Source of the DNA: Lentisphaerota bacterium
GTDB lineage: Bacteria; Verrucomicrobiota; Kiritimatiellia; RFP12; UBA1067
DNA: 37,583 nucleotides
Direction of reading: 5' to 3'
Assembly (NCBI GenBank): GCA_015061665.1
Contig: SUWC01000026.1
Span: 1 to 37,583, forward strand
Positions 24,704 through 32,394 of this stretch are shown in pieces; position 1 is the stretch's first letter; the number at the start of each line of letters is the position of its first letter. The translations under genes and the position numbers were made by a program. The notes under the pieces are model-generated. The model did no database searches and was not told the origin of the DNA. It saw nothing but the letters and a program-made list of their open reading frames with translations.

Positions 24704-25026
24704 CAGAATTTCGCGTCCTCTACCTTCGGCACGATTTCAAACACGCGGCTGACCTTGGTTATGTCGAAGACTATCTTGGGCGCCGGCTGCAGCGCGGCGA
24801 GTATGACCTTCCCTCCTCCCGCCTTCGCCTTCTGCAGGATCTGCACCAGCACGCCGAGTCCGCTCGAGTCGATGTGTACCATCTGGCTCAGGTCGAAGAG
24901 AACGTTCATTCCGTCTTTCATCCTGGCAAACACGTCCTCGCGCAGAGACGGCGCCACGGCCGCCACAAGACGCCCATGCACCGCTACGTTAAGCCTGTTG
25001 CCGTCATCGTTGATTTCCCATGCCAT
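24703..25026 (-). CDS. STAS-domain protein (anti-sigma-factor-antagonist type)
   Basis: The 107-residue protein is a single STAS domain, the usual size for SpoIIAA/RsbV/HsbA proteins. The phosphorylation-site region is VLFDLSQMVHIDSSGLGVLV, in which the second Ser of DSSG is the residue phosphorylated in SpoIIAA-type proteins. KAGGGKVILAALQPAPKIVF is the typical next strand and helix. AAGGAG lies about 8 bases before the ATG. Such proteins are phosphorylated by a HATPase-type kinase and dephosphorylated by a PP2C phosphatase, and their state sets whether they bind a partner. Both enzyme activities occur on one protein encoded at 28056-29726 in the same array, which makes that protein the obvious partner. 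The downstream target is not identifiable. Confidence 0.9.
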   Translation of the reverse strand: MAWEINDDGNRLNVAVHGRLVAAVAPSLREDVFARMKDGMNVLFDLSQMVHIDSSGLGVLVQILQKAKAGGGKVILAALQPAPKIVFDITKVSRVFEIVPKVEDAKF

Positions 25027-25060
25027 TTTCTTTTCTCCTTGATGTTCGTTGTTAAAACCC

Positions 25061-26077
25061 TCAGTTGAAGACCTCCCAGTCCCGCATAAGCGAGTCCGAG
25101 GCCGTCTTTCCCTCGCGCACCGCGCGCGAAATCCTCTTCAGGACGCGCACGACGCAGTCCTGTCCAAGCGTCGCCACGTCGCCCAGCGTCTTCCTTCGCG
25201 CGACCCAGCGCGCAGCCTGGTATACGCTCCGCCCGAGCGCGCGCTGCGCGTCGCCGCTGCGCATCACCTCGTCCTCCGCCGCAAGCCACGCCTCGCGCGC
25301 GGCCTTCCAGTCGCAGACGGCGCTGCCCGACGGACGGAACTTCCACTCGACCGCGCGCATGTAGAGCGAGTCGCCGAGGTTCCTCGCGCGGTCCGTCGCT
25401 CTCCATGCGTAGGCATGGCGCGCAATGAGCCTCGCGTCGCCCGCGCCGAGTATGCACTTGTTGATGTTGCGGTTTACGAAATCCTTTGCTTTTTCGTCCA
25501 ACGACGTCCTCTTGGCATTATCCGGCCCGCCGCCGATTCTGCATTTCGCTTTTTCCATTTTGCATTTTGCCAGAAGCAGCCCCATACCGCGGTTCATCAG
25601 CAGCCGCGCGGACTCCATCCACGGAAACATCTCCGGCCCGCGCCGCTCTATGCCGGCGAAAAGCGTCTCGCCCTTCTCGCCGGCGACGTCGAAGTACCCG
25701 TGCAGAAGCTCCTGTATCATCACGCGCTCGCGGTCGTGCTTCATGCGCCAGTGGGTCTTTGCAGGACAGAAGTCCACGTCGACTCCAACCTTCCTGGTCC
25801 AGCTTTCGGAAACCGGCGCGAGCATGTCGCCTATCGCCGCAAGCTCGGCGTCGCTGGATCCGTCCTCAGCTACGACGTAGAAGTCAAGGTCGTTCGACAG
25901 GGTCTGGTGTCCATCAACCTCGCGCACACCTCCTTCGCCGCGCGCATAGCCACCGCCCAGCACGACCCCGCGCAGGCGCGGAATGCGCATGGCCTCGATC
26001 TGGCGTCCGACTCCCCAGGCGACCGCGTCGACAAGCTCGTCCATTTCGGGAGCGCATCCTGCCACGTAGCGTCCCAT
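25061..26077 (-). CDS. Nucleotidyltransferase-fold protein of unknown role
   Basis: I place the start at ATG 26077, where TGATG overlaps the previous stop and GGAGG lies about 8 bases upstream; this gives 338 residues. VVLGGGYARGEGG (38-50) and LSNDLDFYVV (60-69) fit the GG..RGE....SDhDh signature of Pol-beta-like nucleotidyltransferases. VGVDVDFCP (about 97-105) could give the third acidic residue. The C-terminal half is helical and Arg/Ala-rich with no family I recognise. A heptamer array is translated at about 169-181 (LAKCKMEKAKCRI). It sits between the LbH gene and STAS. It could nucleotidylate a sugar, a protein or a small molecule; nothing in the sequence decides. Confidence 0.65.
   Translation of the reverse strand: MGRYVAGCAPEMDELVDAVAWGVGRQIEAMRIPRLRGVVLGGGYARGEGGVREVDGHQTLSNDLDFYVVAEDGSSDAELAAIGDMLAPVSESWTRKVGVDVDFCPAKTHWRMKHDRERVMIQELLHGYFDVAGEKGETLFAGIERRGPEMFPWMESARLLMNRGMGLLLAKCKMEKAKCRIGGGPDNAKRTSLDEKAKDFVNRNINKCILGAGDARLIARHAYAWRATDRARNLGDSLYMRAVEWKFRPSGSAVCDWKAAREAWLAAEDEVMRSGDAQRALGRSVYQAARWVARRKTLGDVATLGQDCVVRVLKRISRAVREGKTASDSLMRDWEVFN
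25536..25570. repeat. Heptamer array H: five copies of ATTTTGC type
   Basis: The units are ATTCTGC, ATTTCGC, TTTTTCC, ATTTTGC, ATTTTGC. They encode AKCKMEKAKCRI on the minus strand within the nucleotidyltransferase-fold gene, giving a Cys/Lys-rich segment unlike the rest of the protein. The frame is intact. Confidence 0.88.
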
Positions 26078-27015
26078 CAGGAGCTCCTCCCGTGCGAGCG
26101 TCCGCGGAGGAAGTGCCAGATCGGCGCCAGCCAGCCGAGGCCCCATTCCATGTAGCGCGCGAGCCCCGGCTCCTCCAGATCCGTCCAGGCCCCGGTCTCG
26201 GCGTCGATTATCCTGCTTCCAGCGACAATTTTGTTCTCGAGGTCTAGCGCGTGCCCGATGTACGTGTTCGCCCCGACGACCGTCTTCTTAAGGCGCGTTC
26301 CCTCGCCTACCACGGCACCGTGAGAGACGATCACGTCGCCCTCAATCTGGACGTTGCGCCCGATCCACGTGTTGTCGGCGAGAAGGACTGGTCCCGCTAT
26401 CTCAGCGCCATGCTCGATGACGACATTGCGCCCGAGGTAAACGCCCTCTTCGGCGGAATAGCAGGGAAACGAGAACTTGCCTGGCGTGTGCAGCACCGCC
26501 ATGTTGACCTTGTGCCACGTCTTGACGTCGTGCAGCGCGACGCCTACGGGGCGTATCTGCATCCACTTTCCGTCGAGCCATAGGTAGAAGCCCATGGGCG
26601 TGCTGCGGCAGTCCTCGGGCGAGACGGGGGAAAGCGTGACCTCCTCGGGCATGTGTCCGGAAAGGCACAGCCCCCACGCGACGGCGAGCCCGTTCGGCAT
26701 CTTCGAGGCGAGGATGCCCTGTCCGCACGCGACAAGGTCGTCGAGCCCGCGCGGCATCGGGCCAGTCGCCCTTGTGTAGGTAAATGCATACGGACGTATC
26801 TTCGAGGCGGAATACTCGTTGGCAAGCCTCTCTGAATACTTCCAGTCGAGTATCTCTATGTTGCAGACCCGGAAGTCCTCCGCGCGTTCAAGGCAGAAGT
26901 CGAGCAGACGCCGTCCGCATATCATCAGCTGCGCCGGAGACCACCAGGGGAGAAGCTCGGTCACCCACTGTGTCTGCTGCACGGACGGAACGTATAGAAC
27001 GCTGTCGAACGTCAT
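26077..27015 (-). CDS. Left-handed beta-helix (hexapeptide) protein, sugar nucleotidyltransferase-like
   Basis: ATG at 27015 shares one base with the stop of the sugar-transferase gene (TGATG). Of 312 residues, about 190-270 form hexapeptide repeats: GVYLGRNVVIEHGAEIAGPV, ADNTWIGRNVQIEGDVIV, and VVGEGTRLKKTVVGANTYIG. This is the LbH fold of acyltransferases and of the C-terminal part of GlmU-like sugar-1-phosphate nucleotidyltransferases. The N-terminal 180 residues lack the GxGxRxxP signature of active nucleotidyltransferases. The protein is therefore more likely a degenerate relative, an acyltransferase, or a scaffold. The C-terminus (WGLGWLAPIWHFLRGRS) is aromatic and basic and may touch the membrane. 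The context points to sugar modification for the polysaccharide. Confidence 0.65.
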   Translation of the reverse strand: MTFDSVLYVPSVQQTQWVTELLPWWSPAQLMICGRRLLDFCLERAEDFRVCNIEILDWKYSERLANEYSASKIRPYAFTYTRATGPMPRGLDDLVACGQGILASKMPNGLAVAWGLCLSGHMPEEVTLSPVSPEDCRSTPMGFYLWLDGKWMQIRPVGVALHDVKTWHKVNMAVLHTPGKFSFPCYSAEEGVYLGRNVVIEHGAEIAGPVLLADNTWIGRNVQIEGDVIVSHGAVVGEGTRLKKTVVGANTYIGHALDLENKIVAGSRIIDAETGAWTDLEEPGLARYMEWGLGWLAPIWHFLRGRSHGRSS

Positions 27016-27743
27016 CAGTACGCCCCCTTTCCGCCTAGAATCGCCGGTATCGTCTTGAGGAGGATCACGACGTCCTTCCATACGCTGGGCGCCATGATAT
27101 ACTCCTTGTCGAGGCGAACCTGCTCGTGGAACGGGATCTCGCTGCGGCCCTTGATCTGCCATAGGCACGTTATGCCGGGGATGACGTCCAGCCGCTTGCG
27201 GTCCTCGAGCGTGTACTCGCGCACCTCCGAGGGCACGGGCGGACGCGGCCCGACAAGGCTCATGTCGCCGATGAAGACGTTCCAGAGCTGCGGCAGCTCG
27301 TCGAGGCTCGTGCGGCGCAGGAACTTTCCGACCTTCGTTATTCGAGGATCGTCCTTCATCTTGAATATCACGCCGTCGGACGACTCGTTCTGCGCCATCA
27401 GCTCCTCCTTGCGGGCCTCTGCGTCTGCGTACATGCTGCGGAACTTGTAGAACTTGAAGTGGCGCCCGTAGCGCCCGACGCGCGTCTGGCAGAAGAAAAC
27501 CGGCCCCTTGCTCGTCAGCTTGACGGCAAGCGCGATGAGCAGGAAGAGCGGAGAGAGGAAAAGCATCCCCAGGAAGCTGCACACGATGTCCGTCGCACGC
27601 TTGACTGCGTACGAACCGATGACCGTCAGCTTCCATGCCGTGAGGCGCAGGCTCTTGCGCTTGTTGCCGCGGCGGCGCGAGGCAAGTTCGCGGACAAGCT
27701 GGTCGAGGTCGGCGTCCTTCGTTCTCTCTAGGAAACTTTCCAT
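27015..27743 (-). CDS. Priming sugar-phosphate transferase (bacterial sugar transferase, PGT family)
   Basis: The start is ATG 27743, 10 bases after the Hpt stop; upstream in-frame sequence is only the Hpt shadow, and the ribosome-binding site is weak. The 242-residue protein is the short monotopic type: a basic N-terminal segment, one re-entrant hydrophobic helix (KRATDIVCSFLGMLFLSPLF), then FCQTRVGRYGRHFKFYKFRS, DDPRITKVGKFLRRTSLDEL, FIGDMSLVGPRPPVPSEV and GITCLWQIKGRSEI, all hallmarks of the family. It transfers a sugar phosphate from a UDP-sugar to undecaprenyl phosphate, the first step of repeat-unit assembly at the inner membrane. The actual sugar (galactose, glucose or HexNAc) cannot be read. 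Its place directly after the signalling genes puts the committed step next to its probable regulator. Confidence 0.93.
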   Translation of the reverse strand: MESFLERTKDADLDQLVRELASRRRGNKRKSLRLTAWKLTVIGSYAVKRATDIVCSFLGMLFLSPLFLLIALAVKLTSKGPVFFCQTRVGRYGRHFKFYKFRSMYADAEARKEELMAQNESSDGVIFKMKDDPRITKVGKFLRRTSLDELPQLWNVFIGDMSLVGPRPPVPSEVREYTLEDRKRLDVIPGITCLWQIKGRSEIPFHEQVRLDKEYIMAPSVWKDVVILLKTIPAILGGKGAY

Positions 27744-27753
27744 GAAGCAGGCT

Positions 27754-28059
27754 CTAAAGAAGTTTCGACAGCTCCTCGATCTTGGCGATGAGCGCCGTGC
27801 TCCCGTCGGTGTCGTTGAGCGCGGCCGCCCTGCGCAGGGCGATCGCGGGCTCGGACATCTCGACGTCGCCCGCGGCAAGGGCGTTGCCCTTGATTGTGTG
27901 CGCAACGCGGTCGAGAAGCTGCCACTGCCCGGACGAAAGAGCAGCCTTTGCCTCGCCGATCTTCTCCGTTACGGAGTTTGCGTACTCGTTGTATATCTCG
28001 TTGGAAACGTCTTCGTCTCCGAACTGATTCAACAGGTACTCCCTGCAGCATTCCTTCAT
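27754..28059 (-). CDS. Stand-alone Hpt phosphotransfer protein
   Basis: The 101-residue protein is a single four-helix Hpt domain. RVAHTIKGNALAAGD contains the phospho-acceptor His54 in the HTIKG core, and the flanking helices are Ala/Glu-rich as expected. Hpt proteins carry phosphate from the receiver of a hybrid kinase to the receiver of a response regulator. Both hybrid kinases in this window end in a receiver and lack an Hpt of their own, and the response-regulator gene overlaps this one by 4 bases. This is therefore very probably the relay between them, comparable to HptB. It acts in the cytoplasm. Confidence 0.92.
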   Translation of the reverse strand: MKECCREYLLNQFGDEDVSNEIYNEYANSVTEKIGEAKAALSSGQWQLLDRVAHTIKGNALAAGDVEMSEPAIALRRAAALNDTDGSTALIAKIEELSKLL

Positions 28060-29726
28060 TGCGCGTCACCTTTCTCGTCGGCGCCCGCCGACATGTTCTG
28101 TTTTACATGGTAGATCGTCTCGTTGAACGTTCCGTAGAGGTTGCGCTCTATCCCGTCGCAGAGCTCGCGTACCATCAGCCTGCCGCGGCCGTGGTTGCTC
28201 ATGTTCTTGTTCTGCATGTCGAACACGATGGACGAGTCGCCCGTCACGACCTGTATGCTCGGCTCGGGCGTACCGGAGTCCCAAACGGTCAGCTCCGCAT
28301 AGTCGCCGCGTCGCCTCAGCCTCAGGTTCACGACGGCATGGAGCCTCTCGCGGTCGTCGTACCCGTGGTCGTAAACGTTCATGAGCTTCTCCTCGAGGAC
28401 GACCTGAACCATGCCGATGCCCTCCTCCGGCCAGCCGTGCTCGCGGCACCACGCGCCCATGTTCTGCGAGCCTGCGTCAATGTCGGCGGGCCTGAGCGGT
28501 ATGGACGCCTCGTACACCCCGTCGATGAATATGCGCGCGCCGAAGCACAGGAGCGTCATGTCGTCCTGGCTCTTCGTGTAGCCGTACTCCTCGCAGGCCC
28601 TGATGAACTTCGGGAGGAAGGCGGACATGGAGCCCTTCACGCGATCCTCCGCCTCTAGTTCCGCCATAAAGCGCGTCGCAACGTCCATCGGCAGCCTCTC
28701 CGCGCCGTCATCGTCGCGCGAAAGGTCCATCAGCCCGTCCGTATAGGCTATGCAGACAGAGGTCTTCGACAGCGGCGTGCGCACTACGTCGTTCTCGGAG
28801 TAGACGGTGTCCGTCAGAAGCCCGATCGGAAGACTTCCCCTGCGCTCGGGGTTCGCGTCCTGAACGACGCCTTCGTCAATTACGACAAGATCCGGCGCAC
28901 CGCAGGATATCCACATCACGTCGCCGACGAGCGGACGGTGAATGGCGATGATCGCCGTCATGTACGAGACCTCGGCAAGGTTCGCGCGGTAGAAGCCCTG
29001 GAGGAGGTTCGCGATCTCGGCTGGGCTCATGTAAGGCGCGCCCTCGCTCCGCGTGAGGTTCTTGATGAAGGACTGCACCGCAGTCATCGCGAGCGCTGCG
29101 CTCGTGCCGTGCCCCTGGACGTCGCCTAGCACGTATAGATAGCAGCCCGCGCCGAACTGGACGGCCTCGTATAGGTCTCCGCTGACTATGTCCTTCGGAC
29201 GCCACCAGGTCATGTAGAAGCCGCGCGGCGTTATGATGGAGCGGACGGGCAGCATGCTGTGCTGGATGTGCGCGGCGAGCTCTAAGGACTTCCTGTCGTC
29301 ATTCATCTTGCGCTCGATGAAGTTCTCGACTCGGCGGGATGCGACGACCTGGCGGATTCGGCGGATCAGGACCTCCGTCGGAAGCGACTTCGGCATGTAG
29401 TAGCTGACGGGATCCGCCAGTATCCGCTTCAGAAAGCCGCCGCCCTCCTCGGGATCGAGGGCCGTGAGAAAGAATATCGGGATGGACTGGTCGATGCCGC
29501 GGACAATGTCGCGGAACACAAAGCCATCCATGTCGCCCATCATGATGTCGGATATGATCGCGCTGAAGGCGCCCCGCTTTTCCTTGAGCAGGGTGACAGC
29601 CGAGTCAACGTCGCCGACGGCAACCGGCGTGTAGCCGACCCGCTTGAGCGTTGCACTCATAGTAAGACGGATTAGCTTCTCGTCGTCGACGACGAGAATC
29701 CATGTCCCTTTTCGCATATCTATCAT
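28056..29726 (-). CDS. Response regulator with PP2C (SpoIIE-type) phosphatase and HATPase anti-sigma-kinase domains (HsbR-like)
   Basis: The 556-residue protein has three domains. The receiver (1-130) has WILVVDDE, IISDIMMGDMDG (Asp60) and MPKS (Lys113). The PP2C/SpoIIE phosphatase (about 145-400) has VSGDLYEA (Asp184), GDVQGHGTSAALAM (Asp202), AYTDGLMDL (Asp330) and SQDDMTLL (Asp388/389), the metal-binding set. The HATPase_c_2/RsbW-like domain (about 410-545) has VLEEKLMNVYDHGY (Asn450), VWDSG (Asp483) and GRGRLMV. This order matches HsbR of Pseudomonas; SypE of Vibrio has the same parts in another order. It should set the phosphorylation state of the STAS protein at 24703-25026. Gene start: ATG 29726, with AGAGGA 12 bases upstream; a second ATG is three codons in. 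Confidence 0.93.
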   Translation of the reverse strand: MIDMRKGTWILVVDDEKLIRLTMSATLKRVGYTPVAVGDVDSAVTLLKEKRGAFSAIISDIMMGDMDGFVFRDIVRGIDQSIPIFFLTALDPEEGGGFLKRILADPVSYYMPKSLPTEVLIRRIRQVVASRRVENFIERKMNDDRKSLELAAHIQHSMLPVRSIITPRGFYMTWWRPKDIVSGDLYEAVQFGAGCYLYVLGDVQGHGTSAALAMTAVQSFIKNLTRSEGAPYMSPAEIANLLQGFYRANLAEVSYMTAIIAIHRPLVGDVMWISCGAPDLVVIDEGVVQDANPERRGSLPIGLLTDTVYSENDVVRTPLSKTSVCIAYTDGLMDLSRDDDGAERLPMDVATRFMAELEAEDRVKGSMSAFLPKFIRACEEYGYTKSQDDMTLLCFGARIFIDGVYEASIPLRPADIDAGSQNMGAWCREHGWPEEGIGMVQVVLEEKLMNVYDHGYDDRERLHAVVNLRLRRRGDYAELTVWDSGTPEPSIQVVTGDSSIVFDMQNKNMSNHGRGRLMVRELCDGIERNLYGTFNETIYHVKQNMSAGADEKGDAQ

Positions 29727-29815
29727 GAGCGACCCGATTCCTCTCTGTCACGGCGGCGCAGCGCTGCATCTGCCATAGACGCCTCGCTGCGCGCAACCAC
29801 GTTCCCTTCATTTGT

Positions 29816-29845
29816 ATTGTAGCAAATCAACAGGATAGCAGTCAA
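29816..29845 (-). promoter_or_regulatory. Sigma-70-type promoter for the signalling-polysaccharide array
   Basis: On the minus strand TTGACT (29840-29845), an 18-base spacer and TACAAT (29816-29821) lie about 90 bases before the response-regulator start. It is the best -35/-10 pair in the window, and no further gene lies between it and the terminator of pnp. It probably drives the whole 18-gene array. Confidence 0.7.
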
Positions 29846-29910
29846 GTTCGCCAAGTTTCCCCAATAAGGAACGTCGGTGGCGCGGCACGCCGCTCGAACG
29901 CGTCCGTTGC

Positions 29911-29949
29911 AAAAAAGGGCCGCGACAAATCGCCGCAGCCCCTTTTTTT
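29911..29949 (-). terminator. Intrinsic terminator downstream of pnp
   Basis: On the minus strand an A-run, GGGGCTGCGGC, loop GATTT, GTCGCGGCCC and TTTTTT form a stem of about 15 pairs with one bulge, starting 19 bases after the pnp stop. The A-run before and T-run after make it potentially bidirectional. It separates the housekeeping operon from the polysaccharide array. Confidence 0.8.
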
Positions 29950-29967
29950 CGCATTTTCGACGCAGGA

Positions 29968-32073
29968 TCAGGCCTGCTCGTCGAGTTCCTTCATCGCGGC
30001 CTTGCGCGAAAGCTTGATGCGGCCACGCTCGTCGACGTCAAGGCACTTGACCTTGATCTTGTCGCCGACCTTGCAGACGCCGTCCATCGACTTGAGGAAC
30101 TTGTCGGAGAACTCCGAGATGTGGCAGAGCCCGTCCAGCCCAGGCAGAATCTCGACGAATGCGCCGAAGTCCTTGATGCCGGTGACCGTGCCCTCGTAGA
30201 TCTTGCCGGGTTCGGCTTCCGCCGCGACGGATCCGACGGCCTTCTTCGCAGCCTCCATCGACTCGAGCGAAGTCGCGAAGATCGAGACCTTGCCGTCGTC
30301 GTCGATGTCGATCTGCGCGCCCGTCGATTCGACGATGCCGCGGATGTTCGAGCCGCCGGGGCCGATGAGGGCGCCGATCTTGTCGACGGGGATCTGCATC
30401 TCCTCGATCCGCGGCGCGTACTTGTTGAGCTCGGCGCGCGGAGCGGGGATGACCGTCTCCATGAAGTCGATGATCTTCAGGCGTGCGTCGTGAGCGGCCT
30501 TGACGGCGCCCTCGACGAGGTCCCACGTAAGGCCGCGGAGCTTGAGGTCGACCTGGAAGCCGGTGATGCCCTTGCGGGTTCCGCCGACCTTGAAGTCCAT
30601 GTCGCCGCAGTGGTCTTCAGCGCCGAGGATGTCGGTGACGAGCACCTTCTGGCTCTGGTCGGCGTTCGTGAAGAGGCCGATCGAGATGCCCGCGACGGTG
30701 CGCTTCAGCGGAACGCCCGCGTCCATAAGCGCAAGGCAGCCGTTGCAGATGGACGCCATCGACGAGGAGCCGTTGGAGCCCATGATCTCGCTGACGACGC
30801 GGATCGAGTACGGGAAGTCATCGGGGAGAACCTCCGCTATCGAACGCTCGGCAAGCGCGCCGTGCCCGATCTCGCGGCGTCCGGTCGAGCCGAGGCGTCC
30901 GACTTCGCCCGTGCAGTAGGGCGGGAAGTTGTAGTGGAGCATGAAGCGCTTGGACGGATCCCCGCCCGTCACGGAGTCGAGCTCCTGGGCGTCCTTCTTC
31001 GTGCCGAGCGTGACCGTCGCGAACGACTGCGTCTCGCCGCGCGAGAAGATAGCCGAGCCGTGGAGGCGCGGGAACACGCCGACCTGTGCGGAGAGCGGAC
31101 GTATCTCGTGCTGGGCGCGTCCGTCGATGCGGAGCCCCTTCTCGAGGACGTTCTTGCGGACCGTCTCGATCTCGAGGGCATCGAAGAGATGGACGAAGCC
31201 GACTGCGTCGACCTCGGGCCACTTCTCGCTGACCTTCTTGAGGAGGTCTTCCTTGATTGCGGAGACCTTGCCCTGGCGCTCCAGCTTGCCCTTGATCAGG
31301 AGTGCTGCCGCGAGAGCCTCGCCGCCTTCCTGGCGCATGAAGTCCATCTTGTCCGCAGGCTGCGGGATGTCCTTGATGTCCTTGTCGGGCTTGCCGAGCG
31401 CACGGCGCATCTCGATCTGGAGGTCGATGATCTTCTCGACTTCCTCATGGGCGCGCTTGAGCGCGGCGATGAAGTCCTCGTCGCTGATTTCGGACGCGGA
31501 GCCCTCCATCATGAGGAACTTGCCGCGGAGACCGGCGTAGAGGAGGTCAATGTCGCTCTTGGCCTTCTGCTCGTGCGTGGGGTTGATGACCCACTCGCCG
31601 TTGACACGGCCGATGCGGACGCATCCGATCGGGCCCATGAACGGGATCTCGCTGATGTGGAGAGCGGCCGATGCGGCGTTCACTGCGAGGAAGTCGGCCT
31701 CGCGGGTGCCGTCGGACTGTATGAGCGTTCCGTTGACCTGGACGTCGTTGTAGTAGCCGTCGGGGAAGAGCGGACGGATCGGACGGTCGCACATGCGCGC
31801 CGTGAGTATCTCCTTGCTCGTCGGACGGGCCTCGCGCTTGAAGAACCCGCCGGGGAACTTGCCCGCTGCGTAGAACTTCTCGCGGTACTCGCACTGCAGC
31901 GGGAAGAAGTCGATTCCCTCCCGGGGAGTGTCGGTATTCGTGACCGCCGTGAAGACGGTCGTGTCGCCGTACGAGACGGTGACTGCCCCTGCGGCCTGCT
32001 GGGCCAGGAGCCCGGTCTCGATCACGAGGTCCGTCCCCGCGATGTTGACCTTGAACTGCTTTGCACCTTCCAT
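29968..32073 (-). CDS. pnp: Polynucleotide phosphorylase
   Basis: At 701 residues it is the usual length. It has two RNase PH domains (first opening at VNIAGTDLVIETG; second with ILGAEDHCGDMDFKVGG, the catalytic Asp region, and SNGSSSMASICNGCLALMD). A KH domain follows with IGALIGPGGSNIRGI (GxxG loop), and an S1 domain with GKIYEGTVTGIKDFGAFVEI. It degrades RNA 3'-5' using phosphate and can act with a degradosome in the cytoplasm. It follows rpsO by 60 bases, the classic rpsO-pnp order. The leader is A/G-rich with no strong Shine-Dalgarno before the ATG. Nothing is missing or odd. Confidence 0.98.
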   Translation of the reverse strand: MEGAKQFKVNIAGTDLVIETGLLAQQAAGAVTVSYGDTTVFTAVTNTDTPREGIDFFPLQCEYREKFYAAGKFPGGFFKREARPTSKEILTARMCDRPIRPLFPDGYYNDVQVNGTLIQSDGTREADFLAVNAASAALHISEIPFMGPIGCVRIGRVNGEWVINPTHEQKAKSDIDLLYAGLRGKFLMMEGSASEISDEDFIAALKRAHEEVEKIIDLQIEMRRALGKPDKDIKDIPQPADKMDFMRQEGGEALAAALLIKGKLERQGKVSAIKEDLLKKVSEKWPEVDAVGFVHLFDALEIETVRKNVLEKGLRIDGRAQHEIRPLSAQVGVFPRLHGSAIFSRGETQSFATVTLGTKKDAQELDSVTGGDPSKRFMLHYNFPPYCTGEVGRLGSTGRREIGHGALAERSIAEVLPDDFPYSIRVVSEIMGSNGSSSMASICNGCLALMDAGVPLKRTVAGISIGLFTNADQSQKVLVTDILGAEDHCGDMDFKVGGTRKGITGFQVDLKLRGLTWDLVEGAVKAAHDARLKIIDFMETVIPAPRAELNKYAPRIEEMQIPVDKIGALIGPGGSNIRGIVESTGAQIDIDDDGKVSIFATSLESMEAAKKAVGSVAAEAEPGKIYEGTVTGIKDFGAFVEILPGLDGLCHISEFSDKFLKSMDGVCKVGDKIKVKCLDVDERGRIKLSRKAAMKELDEQA

Positions 32074-32133
32074 TGGTGGTTTTTCTTTCTTTTTCTCTGT
32101 TTACTGTTTGTAAATCAGACCACCCGGCACCGC

Positions 32134-32394
32134 TTAGCGGCGGAGGCCGAGCTTCTTGATGAGGGCCTTGTAGCCTTCCTCGTCCTCGCGCTTGAGGTAG
32201 TCGAGGAGTTTGCGGCGGTTCTGGACCTTGCGGAGAAGGCCGTAGCGAGAGCTGTGGTCCTGCTTGTTGGCCTTGAGGTGGGCGGTGAGAGCCTCGATTT
32301 CCTTGGTGAGGATTGCGATCTGGACCTCGGACGAACCGGTATCACGGTCATGACGCTGGAATTCCGCACGAACTGCTGCCTTGTCGATCTTCAT
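32134..32394 (-). CDS. rpsO: Ribosomal protein S15
   Basis: ATG at 32394 gives 86 residues, close to the standard 88-89. The upstream in-frame extension is not conserved in S15. Recognisable stretches are [38 protein letters not shown] and [16 protein letters not shown]15 binds 16S rRNA (h20-h22 junction) early in 30S assembly. The ribosome-binding site is only a weak purine tract (GCAAGAAGCAAG). An approximately 130-base leader with its own promoter precedes it, consistent with S15 binding its own mRNA in other bacteria. Confidence 0.97.
   Translation of the reverse strand: MKIDKAAVRAEFQRHDRDTGSSEVQIAILTKEIEALTAHLKANKQDHSSRYGLLRKVQNRRKLLDYLKREDEEGYKALIKKLGLRR

Noticed and set aside
16011-25570. 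Heptamer tracts as assembly errors or frameshifts
   Set aside because: Every host frame continues with recognisable domains on both sides, so the tracts are real parts of intact genes.
16011-25570. Heptamer tracts as CRISPR repeats
   Set aside because: Units are 7 bases, contiguous and without spacers, and no cas gene is present.
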